A DNA stretch of 6,150 nucleotides from Caryophanales bacterium UBA7029 (GTDB lineage Bacteria; Bacillota_I; Bacilli_A; RFN20; CAG-826). Shown here piece by piece: positions 1 through 5,854 of this stretch (position 1 is the first letter of the stretch; every line of letters starts with the position of its first letter). The notes beneath the pieces are model-generated. The model was not told where the DNA came from. It did not search any database and was given only the letters and a program-made list of their open reading frames with translations. A program made the position numbers and the translations under genes. Location: contig DLBE01000060.1 of assembly GCA_002494205.1 (NCBI GenBank), positions 1 to 6,150 of the forward strand. Reading direction: 5' to 3'.

Positions 1-1158
1 TTGAACATTACCATGTGGATCACGCTCTAAGAATAATTGTTGCTGAATAGCATTTGGAAGTATTGCAAATACCTTCATAGATTCAGCTGTTAATCCTTTT
101 TCAATGAATGCATATTTTTCATTCCAAGTTTTTAAATTATTGAATGCTTGTGCTTTTGAACCAGCTAATAGCTCATTAATTTCAGCAATTAGTTTAGAGA
201 ATTCTGGTACGAATTCAACTACACCTTCAGGAATAATTGCAACACCATAATTCATTCCCTTATTAGATCTAGCTACAACAGAATCAGCAATGTTATTAGC
301 AATTTGAGATAATGACATCTTCTTTTCTGCAACTTCTTCAGAAATTAAACAAATATTAGGTTGAGTTTCTAGTGCACATTCAAGTGCTACATGTGAAGCA
401 CTTCTTCCCATTACTTTAATAAAATGCCAATATTTCTTTGCTGAATTACAGTCTCTTTGAATATTACCAATTAATTCAGAATATGTTTTAGTTGCAGTAT
501 CAAAACCAAATGAACATTCAATATCTTCATTCTTTAAATCGCCATCAATTGTCTTTGGACAGCCAATAACTTGAACACCAGTATTATTTGCTGCAAAATA
601 TTCAGCTAATACTGCAGCGTTAGTGTTAGAGTCATCTCCACCAATAATTACAATTGCAGTAATACCGTGTTTTTTGCATACTTCAGCGGCTACTCTAAAT
701 TGTTCTTCAGTTTCTAGTTTTGTACGTCCAGAACCGATGATATCAAAACCACCTGTATTTCTGTATTCATCTAGAAAATCCCCAGTAATTTCAACGAATT
801 TATCATCTGTGAGACCACTTGGGCCACCTTTAAATCCTAACAATACATTATCCTTATTTGTGGCTTTTAAAGCGTCATAGAGGCCCGAAACAACGTTGTG
901 TCCTCCAGGTGCTTGTCCACCAGAAAGAATAACGCCTACAACTTGTTTTTTTGCCTTTGATGTATTCTTTCCTTTTTCAAATACAATTTCTTTCTTTCCA
1001 TATGTATTTGGGAATAATGCTTTAATCTTTTCTTGATCTGCTACTGAAGAAGTTTCTTTCCCTTCTTTAACAGATATCTCATTAATACCGTTTCTTAACA
1101 TTCCTGGTAATTTAGGAACGTATTTATATCTTTCTAATTGAAGTGGTGAATATTTCAT
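1..1158 (-). CDS. pfp: Pyrophosphate-dependent 6-phosphofructokinase (long type), 3' end beyond window
   Basis: The frame is open from ATG at 1158 to base 1, giving 386 residues with no stop; long-type PPi-PFKs are about 550 residues, so roughly the last third is missing. The enzyme reversibly phosphorylates fructose 6-phosphate using pyrophosphate rather than ATP, in the cytoplasm, in glycolysis and gluconeogenesis. Visible motifs are a Gly-rich phosphate loop (LSGGQAPGGHN, residues 78-88), GGDDSNTN (173-180), PKTIDGD (201-207), MGRSASH (250-256) and IIPEG (308-312). The second Asp of GGDD (D176) and the Lys of PKTID (K202) are the family's known markers of PPi use; ATP enzymes have Gly at both. 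An N-terminal extension of about 70 residues before the phosphate loop fits the long, plant-beta-like group. The start is set by AGAAGGA nine bases upstream; the ATG at 1166 is out of frame and too close to that site. The gene appears to be transcribed alone, since a terminator precedes it. Confidence 0.95.
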   Translation of the reverse strand, partial: MKYSPLQLERYKYVPKLPGMLRNGINEISVKEGKETSSVADQEKIKALFPNTYGKKEIVFEKGKNTSKAKKQVVGVILSGGQAPGGHNVVSGLYDALKATNKDNVLLGFKGGPSGLTDDKFVEITGDFLDEYRNTGGFDIIGSGRTKLETEEQFRVAAEVCKKHGITAIVIIGGDDSNTNAAVLAEYFAANNTGVQVIGCPKTIDGDLKNEDIECSFGFDTATKTYSELIGNIQRDCNSAKKYWHFIKVMGRSASHVALECALETQPNICLISEEVAEKKMSLSQIANNIADSVVARSNKGMNYGVAIIPEGVVEFVPEFSKLIAEINELLAGSKAQAFNNLKTWNEKYAFIEKGLTAESMKVFAILPNAIQQQLFLERDPHGNVQ

Positions 1159-1167
1159 ATACGCATT

Positions 1168-1174
1168 TCCTTCT
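1168..1174 (-). promoter_or_regulatory. Ribosome binding site of the phosphofructokinase gene
   Basis: The minus strand reads AGAAGGA nine bases before the ATG at 1158. This supports 1158 over the overlapping out-of-frame ATG at 1166. Confidence 0.75.
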
Positions 1175-1190
1175 TATATAACGTAGATAT

Positions 1191-1236
1191 TTTATATTTT
1201 CTTTTTTATATATAAAAGATTATTTATATAAATAAA
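1191..1236 (-). promoter_or_regulatory. Likely promoter region of the phosphofructokinase gene, boxes poorly defined
   Basis: This AT-only stretch lies between the upstream terminator and the phosphofructokinase start, so a promoter is expected here. The best -10 candidate on the minus strand is TATAAA (1196-1191), which would give a leader of about 25 bases. The hexamer 17 bases upstream (TCTTTT, 1219-1214) is a poor -35 box. A perfect 14-base palindrome of A and T (1204-1217) lies in the same interval, but such palindromes are easily produced by chance in this composition. Confidence 0.25.
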
Positions 1237-1262
1237 AGGCAGAGCTTTAATAAACTCTGCCT
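1231..1262 (-). terminator. Intrinsic terminator of the large surface-protein gene
   Basis: The arms AGGCAGAG (1237-1244) and CTCTGCCT (1255-1262) pair over 8 bp. Inner pairing of TTT (1246-1248) with AAA (1252-1254), with one bulged base, extends the stem. On the minus strand the hairpin is followed by TTTTATTTATA, a moderate U tract. It starts about 20 bases after the stop codon of the 1074-residue protein and separates that gene from the phosphofructokinase gene. Confidence 0.85.
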
Positions 1263-1264
1263 AT

Positions 1265-1284
1265 TAAACTATATAAATAGTTTA
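1265..1284 (-). repeat. Perfect 8-bp inverted repeat overlapping the stop codon
   Basis: TAAACTAT (1265-1272) and ATAGTTTA (1277-1284) are exact reverse complements around a 4-base loop (1273-1276). On the minus strand the first arm begins with the TAA stop codon (1284-1282) of the large protein. The hairpin is mostly A-U with one G-C pair, and the terminator hairpin follows two bases later. Confidence 0.6.
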
Positions 1285-4200
1285 TTTAATCAATGAGCGT
1301 TTTCTCTTAATTACAAGAAGAACACCGATTGATGTAATAGATGTAAGTGCAACTACAACAATTACAATTGTAGAAGAATTTGTATTTGCCTGACCAGGAA
1401 CTACAAAGTTACTTTGAGCAAATACGACTGGAGTACGTCCGGTAATAAAGTTGTCTAATTTATATTTACCAACTAAATAATCATAACGTGCGACAGCTTG
1501 TTCAACATGTGTACCACTTTCATTGCGTGAAGCGCCCATTAAAATTGATTTTTGATTATCGTACAATGCGCTGTATGAAGAACTTAAACCTTCCCAAAGT
1601 GCACCTATTGCTTCACCATTATCAGTTACGCCATCGTATCCAGTACAAACTGCGTCAGTTTGACTGATGAAATCAAAAGCAAATGTAATAGCAGATGCAT
1701 TACTTGCGACCTTCTCAGGCTCGACAATTTCATATTTACCACTGTAGTTTTGAATTTTTCCTTTAACGACAATACGATCACCAAGAGATAAACCACTCAC
1801 AAAGTCTGCATATGGGTTAACATTTGTGTAAACCATAATACTATTTGCTTCATCTAAAGTCATAACATCGAATGCACGAGGGCTTCCGTCTTTAGAACTT
1901 GTTGCAAATTCTTTAACGTATCCTTCTACATAGATATAGTAGGCTGTTGTTTGACCACTTGTTACGCCAGAGGCGATGGTATTCGCTTCAGAAACTGTGT
2001 TATAGCTGTTAGCACTTCCATTAACAACAAAGTCAACAAATGTGTGACCTTCTTTTCCGCCTGCAGATGCTGTAACAGTAACACGTGCAACACCTAAAGC
2101 AAGAGCTTCATATGCACCAGTACTTGCATTAACACTTAATACAGATGAATCGTCAACAGACCAAGTAAATACTGCACCAGAGGTTTCAGAAGAGGCTGTA
2201 AATGTACCTGTGGCACCAATTTCAAAACTTGTTGAATCTGGGCTAAATGTAACATCAACATCACCTGTCTCTGGCTGTTGAATATCTAAAAGATAGCAAC
2301 CACGAGCATATTCAGGTGTATTGTTATTGTAGTTAAATAAGTTACCTGTAATTGTAACTGTAGCGCCTACAACCAAATATGCAGCAGTTTCTTCAGTGAA
2401 ACCAGCATTATCAAGATATTTACAATCGTATGCATAAATTGAAGGGCTTGTTGTTTTGCCGTCTTCAGTAATATGGAAACGAGCATTTTGGTATCCTGTG
2501 GTTAAAACCTGGACAACATCACTAATTATCCCAGTCGTAACCCAAGGTCCTTGGCCACCTGATTTATTTCCAATTTCCTCTGCTTTTGCAATACCTTCAG
2601 CAACAGTAAATGGATCATCTGCTGTACCTGCATGAGCTACAGTAACAGATACTGATTGAGCGCTACTTTCACCACTAATTTCATCAATAGTAGCAGTAGC
2701 AACAACACTAGTCACGCCATCTGCTGGAGAAGCAGGATTGTAGGTCCAGGTTGCTGTATCAGAAACATCTTCGGTCCATCCTGAATGATATGTTGCAGTC
2801 GCTGTGAGACCAGCATGACTCCAAGAATCATTAGTTGTATAGTCTGTTTTTGTCATTGCACCAGTGACTGTAATCTCTTCGAGATAACTCTTAGTGAATT
2901 CAACAGTTGCAGATGCTTTATTGTATCCTTCGGCTTCAGCATAAATAGTAACTGTTCCAGGTTTAAGTGTTGTGACAGCACCAGTAGAACTGTTAATTGT
3001 TGCTACAGTTACATCACTAACAGACCATGAAACATCTGTTAATAAAGTTTCATCTTCATATGCTTTAAAGACATGAGTTCCTACATTTTTGCTATACAAT
3101 AATGTACCGCCATCGGCAGGATTACCCGATGTATAAATAACCATATTCTTCTTTGTTGGATCTACTGGTTCAGCTTCTCCTTCATAAATTTTAAAAATAG
3201 TAGGTTGAATTGTTTTGCTTGTTGCTGTCGATCCAGTTGCACCAGGTCTTGCAACAAAAACAAAAGATGAATAATCAACTCCATAACCATCACTAACCCA
3301 AGTGAGCGATGTTGCATCATTTTGATTGATGCTCTTTTTTGCTAATAAAACTAGCCCGGATCCACTATCTCCAAATAAATAAACTTGAAACCCGTAGTTG
3401 CATCCTGCCCAAGACATCCTCACCGCACCGACATTCTGATATGCGTTATTAAAACGTAAAGCATAAGCATGTGCGCTCGAAACACCATCTGAATAGGCAT
3501 CATCATTTGCAGCAAGAACACTCACAACATCAGCAAAAGATTCATTATTATTCAAAACACCAAATGGTGCGTAACTTGCGTTTGTGTTTGTTCCTAAATA
3601 AAATTTGCTTGAGTTAAATTGCGCAACACTTGCTACCCAAGTTTCGCCACTTAATTCAATTTCTTTGTTTCGAGTATAACTAAAATTAGATAAACTCAAG
3701 AAATCTGCAGAATATAATACTTCACCAGTTGGTTCAGGTTCAGTAACAGTAATTGAATAAGTTGCAGTTTTTGTTAAGCCATCAGTGTAACTGACTGTAA
3801 CAGTTTGATTGCCTGCAGTTGACAAATCATAACCAGTAAACGAGGCACTATTACTGACATCCACTTCACCACTTTGTGAATAGGTTGCAGTAACAGTTGG
3901 TTTCACAAATTCATCTCCAACAAGATATTCAGTTTTTTCGTTGCTTACAGTAATAGAAGTAAGTGAGTCGACTTCTTCACCGCCTCCGCCAGATGAATAA
4001 ACAACTGTAATAGATTTACAATATAATGCCTTAGTAGCACTACTCTGAGTAAGAGCCACAACAATCTCGCCGGAAGCAGATCCTGTGAAATTATATTCTG
4101 CCGCAGATGACGTTATAGATTGTTGACTACCAAAGGCAGCTCCACCAACAGTTACATCTAATTTAGCAGAAGTTTTAGAGGCGCCAGAAGCATTAACTGA

Positions 4201-4506
4201 AATATTCGTGATAGTACCAGAAATACCTGAAGTCGATAAATTGAGATAAGATACAGCAAGTTTCCCTGTACCATAGTGAATTCCTTTTGTACTATCATAA
4301 GATGACTCAGCAGCATCAGAGGTAACAGTCCACGTATTTCCATCACTATCTGTACCACTTCCACCGCAAGCCGCAGAGAAAGTTAATGTAGCAGGGCTTG
4401 CAGCGTTTGCGCTTACGTGGCTTTTGGTAACTACGCTTATACCAACACCAGCAGCTAAAGATAAACCTAGCATTAAGCCTGCGACTTTTGAGATTATTTT
4501 TCTCAT
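1282..4506 (-). CDS. Large exported, membrane-anchored modular surface protein (Ig-like and OB-like domains), function unknown
   Basis: The protein has 1074 residues, and no enzyme domain is recognisable. The visible order of modules is: a Sec signal peptide (about 1-35; RK, a hydrophobic core, then SANAA); a beta-sandwich-like domain (36-172); a GGGG linker; a Big_3-like Ig domain (183-255); a second beta-sandwich-like domain (262-443); a Big_2-like domain (455-537, with the typical LKPGTVTI); a Big_3-like domain (542-625); an OB-like domain opening GTADDPFTVAEGIAKA (626-745, resembling DUF6359 from memory); a Big_2-like domain (748-829); a second OB-like domain (831-937); a predicted helical module (938-1024); a linker; a transmembrane segment (about 1045-1066); and a KRKR stop-transfer tail. 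No LPXTG motif is present. The start at 4506 follows a strong AGGAGG; an in-frame ATG at 4614 would place 36 non-signal residues before the signal peptide and lies inside the promoter. The protein is probably an adhesin or glycan-binding surface protein, but that is inference from domain style only. The gene has its own promoter and terminator. Confidence 0.85.
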   Translation of the reverse strand: MRKIISKVAGLMLGLSLAAGVGISVVTKSHVSANAASPATLTFSAACGGSGTDSDGNTWTVTSDAAESSYDSTKGIHYGTGKLAVSYLNLSTSGISGTITNISVNASGASKTSAKLDVTVGGAAFGSQQSITSSAAEYNFTGSASGEIVVALTQSSATKALYCKSITVVYSSGGGGEEVDSLTSITVSNEKTEYLVGDEFVKPTVTATYSQSGEVDVSNSASFTGYDLSTAGNQTVTVSYTDGLTKTATYSITVTEPEPTGEVLYSADFLSLSNFSYTRNKEIELSGETWVASVAQFNSSKFYLGTNTNASYAPFGVLNNNESFADVVSVLAANDDAYSDGVSSAHAYALRFNNAYQNVGAVRMSWAGCNYGFQVYLFGDSGSGLVLLAKKSINQNDATSLTWVSDGYGVDYSSFVFVARPGATGSTATSKTIQPTIFKIYEGEAEPVDPTKKNMVIYTSGNPADGGTLLYSKNVGTHVFKAYEDETLLTDVSWSVSDVTVATINSSTGAVTTLKPGTVTIYAEAEGYNKASATVEFTKSYLEEITVTGAMTKTDYTTNDSWSHAGLTATATYHSGWTEDVSDTATWTYNPASPADGVTSVVATATIDEISGESSAQSVSVTVAHAGTADDPFTVAEGIAKAEEIGNKSGGQGPWVTTGIISDVVQVLTTGYQNARFHITEDGKTTSPSIYAYDCKYLDNAGFTEETAAYLVVGATVTITGNLFNYNNNTPEYARGCYLLDIQQPETGDVDVTFSPDSTSFEIGATGTFTASSETSGAVFTWSVDDSSVLSVNASTGAYEALALGVARVTVTASAGGKEGHTFVDFVVNGSANSYNTVSEANTIASGVTSGQTTAYYIYVEGYVKEFATSSKDGSPRAFDVMTLDEANSIMVYTNVNPYADFVSGLSLGDRIVVKGKIQNYSGKYEIVEPEKVASNASAITFAFDFISQTDAVCTGYDGVTDNGEAIGALWEGLSSSYSALYDNQKSILMGASRNESGTHVEQAVARYDYLVGKYKLDNFITGRTPVVFAQSNFVVPGQANTNSSTIVIVVVALTSITSIGVLLVIKRKRSLIK

Positions 4507-4513
4507 TCGTATT

Positions 4514-4522
4514 CCTCCTTTT
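4514..4522 (-). promoter_or_regulatory. Strong ribosome binding site that sets the start of the surface protein
   Basis: The minus strand reads AAAAGGAGG, ending seven bases before the ATG at 4506. This is near-perfect complementarity to the 16S rRNA tail at ideal spacing. It decides the start in favour of the ATG that directly begins a signal peptide, against the upstream in-frame ATG at 4614. Confidence 0.9.
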
Positions 4523-4564
4523 CTTTTTAGAAATTTAGAATCAGTTTCAGGTTTATGTGACTTA

Positions 4565-4610
4565 ACGCGCACGCAAAACCTTACGCTTTTATATAGTATA
4601 CTCCATACGC
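4565..4610 (-). repeat. Four GCGT repeats around the -10 box and leader
   Basis: On the minus strand GCGT begins at 4610, 4586, 4574 and 4568, so the distances are 24, 12 and 6 bases. The first two copies are part of a longer match, GCGTATGG (4610-4603) and GCGTAAGG (4586-4579), which flanks the -10 box. GC-rich words like these stand out in AT-rich intergenic DNA. A regulator binding site is possible but unproven. Confidence 0.4.
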
Positions 4611-4623
4611 ACATGTTGTTTAA
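4595..4623 (-). promoter_or_regulatory. Sigma-A-like promoter of the surface-protein gene
   Basis: On the minus strand, a -10 box TATACT (4600-4595) lies 17 bases after a weak -35 hexamer TTAAAC (4623-4618). Transcription would start near 4588, giving a leader of about 80 bases before the ATG at 4506. The -10 box is good but the -35 matches the consensus at only three positions, so activation by another factor is plausible. The position, just after the serA terminator, fits an independent transcription unit. Confidence 0.5.
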
Positions 4624-4649
4624 CTTAAAAAAATATCACTTTTGTTTTT

Positions 4650-4666
4650 GTTCGATTTAATCGGAC
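4650..4666. promoter_or_regulatory. Imperfect palindrome upstream of the surface-protein promoter, candidate operator
   Basis: CGATT (4653-4657) and AATCG (4659-4663) are exact reverse complements around one central base. Beyond one mismatched pair (4652/4664), two more outer pairs match (4650-4651 with 4665-4666). The centre lies about 70 bases upstream of the predicted transcription start, where an activator could bind. No T run follows the small hairpin, so it is unlikely to be a terminator. Confidence 0.35.
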
Positions 4667-4678
4667 TTTTAATTTAAC

Positions 4679-4704
4679 AAAAAAGGAAGGCAATTAACCT
4701 TCCT
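4679..4704 (-). terminator. Intrinsic terminator of the serC-serA operon
   Basis: AGGAAGG (4684-4690) and CCTTCCT (4698-4704) form a perfect 7-bp stem with a 7-base loop. On the minus strand the stem runs directly into six T residues (4684-4679). It lies about 20 bases past the serA stop codon. This is a textbook rho-independent terminator and ends the operon before the surface-protein gene. Confidence 0.93.
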
Positions 4705-4723
4705 GTGTAATTTTTGAGTGAAA

Positions 4724-5854
4724 TTATTTAATCACTAAGACTTTTGTAACACCTGGAACTGCTTTCAGTTTTGCTTCATCAACAGTTTTGACTTCTGCAA
4801 CAACTGCACCGAAGTTGCCTTTCATTCCAGAACCTACTTTTGAAGCTCCTGCTAAGAGTTTAGAAACTTCTTCAACGTGATCTCCTTCAAATAAGACAAC
4901 AACACGCGTTCCTTCTTTCTTACCAAGATCAATTCTTGGGTAGTTCACTGAGTTAATAATGTTACCATTTTCGACGTAGTCGACTACTTGTGATGCTGCC
5001 ATTGCTGCACAGTTATCTTCAGCTTCTTCAGTTGAAGCACCTAAGTGCGAAATTGCAATAACACCTTCCATATTTGCAGTCTTGTAATTTGGGAAGTCAG
5101 TAACATATTTTCTGACTTTTCCAGATGCAAGAGCTTCTTTCATATCATCATCGTTAACAATTGCATCACGAGCGCAGTTAACAACTATGACTCCATCTTT
5201 ACATTTTGCGAATACTTCTTTGTTGAGCATTCCCTTTGTTGCATCCATCAAAGGAACATGAACGGAAATATAGTCTGCACGAGCGTAAAGTTCATCGTTA
5301 GAAACAATTTCCATATCTTTTGGAAAGAGGTGCTTATTTCTTTCAATTGTAGCTTTTGAAGGTTCAACTCCAATAACATGCATTCCTAGTCCACCAGCTG
5401 CTTGTGCAACGAGTGCTCCAATAGCGCCACAACCAATAATTCCTAGGGTTTTCCCGAGAATTTCGGTTCCTGCGAAAGCTCCTTTAGCCTTTTCCATTGA
5501 CTTGTTAATAAGCTCGTCACCTTTATTTTCTTCGACCCATTTCATTGAGCCTTTAATGTCACGGGCTGCAAGTAACATACCTGCAATTGTGAGCTCTTTA
5601 ACAGCGTTTGCGTTTGCTCCAGGAGTATTGAAAACAACAACACCTTTTTTAGCATATGCTTCAAGAGGAATATTGTTAACCCCAGCGCCTGCTCTAGCAA
5701 CTGCCAAAACGTTTGCTGGAAGTTCCATTTCAAGCATATTGGCACTTCTTACTAAGATAGCGCCTGCTTCATTAACATCTTCAGTAATTTGGTATGAAGG
5801 AGATAAAGCCTTTAAACCAACTGTAGAGATTTTATTTAAACAAAGTACTTTCAT
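4724..5854 (-). CDS. serA: D-3-phosphoglycerate dehydrogenase, short form with a reduced ACT-like tail
   Basis: The 376-residue cytoplasmic enzyme oxidises 3-phosphoglycerate to 3-phosphohydroxypyruvate with NAD, the first step of serine synthesis. Visible features are the substrate-binding segment with R54 (ARAGAGVNNIP, 53-63), NTPGANANAVKEL (76-88), the Rossmann Gly motif GIIGCGAIG (138-146), an acidic residue at the end of the next strand (E164) as usual for NAD, the catalytic Arg in NCARD (R229) and the catalytic His in SHLGASTEEAEDN (H270). The loop between D253 and H270 is shorter than in human PHGDH, and the usual catalytic Glu is not obvious in it. Residues 315-376 look like a shortened ACT domain lacking the Asn-rich serine-binding motif. 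Its ATG shares one base with the serC stop codon (TAATG), and AAGAGG lies 10 bases upstream inside serC, which suggests coupled translation. A terminator follows directly. Confidence 0.93.
   Translation of the reverse strand: MKVLCLNKISTVGLKALSPSYQITEDVNEAGAILVRSANMLEMELPANVLAVARAGAGVNNIPLEAYAKKGVVVFNTPGANANAVKELTIAGMLLAARDIKGSMKWVEENKGDELINKSMEKAKGAFAGTEILGKTLGIIGCGAIGALVAQAAGGLGMHVIGVEPSKATIERNKHLFPKDMEIVSNDELYARADYISVHVPLMDATKGMLNKEVFAKCKDGVIVVNCARDAIVNDDDMKEALASGKVRKYVTDFPNYKTANMEGVIAISHLGASTEEAEDNCAAMAASQVVDYVENGNIINSVNYPRIDLGKKEGTRVVVLFEGDHVEEVSKLLAGASKVGSGMKGNFGAVVAEVKTVDEAKLKAVPGVTKVLVIK

Noticed and set aside
623..880. Plus-strand reading frame of 85 codons
   Set aside because: It lies wholly antisense to conserved motifs of the phosphofructokinase and resembles no family.
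1204..1217. Perfect 14-base A/T palindrome as a specific operator
   Set aside because: It is composed only of A and T in an AT-rich spacer, so chance occurrence is likely.
2785..3030. Plus-strand Cys-rich reading frame of 81 codons
   Set aside because: It is antisense to the Ig-like modules of the surface protein. The Cys codons mirror common codons of the real gene.
4158..4364. Minus-strand 68-codon frame inside the surface-protein gene
   Set aside because: It is a shifted frame of the real coding sequence with no ribosome binding site of its own.
4360..4371. Possible lipobox (Ala-Ala-Cys at residues 45-47) in the surface protein
   Set aside because: The Cys lies well past the hydrophobic core and the SANAA cleavage region, so a Sec signal peptide plus C-terminal transmembrane anchor explains it better.
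4507..4614. In-frame N-terminal extension of the surface protein by 36 residues (ATG at 4614)
   Set aside because: It would put charged, non-signal residues before a clear signal peptide. Its ATG lies between the -35 and -10 boxes of the likely promoter, and AAAAGGAGG sits seven bases before the ATG at 4506.
4424..4660. Plus-strand frame of 78 codons across the surface-protein start and promoter
   Set aside because: No family resemblance; it is antisense to the signal peptide and overlaps the promoter region.
5045..5359. Plus-strand frame of 104 codons
   Set aside because: It is antisense to the catalytic region of serA, whose motifs are unmistakable.
5542..5745. Minus-strand 67-codon frame within serA
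   Set aside because: It is a shifted-frame shadow of serA with no separate start signals.
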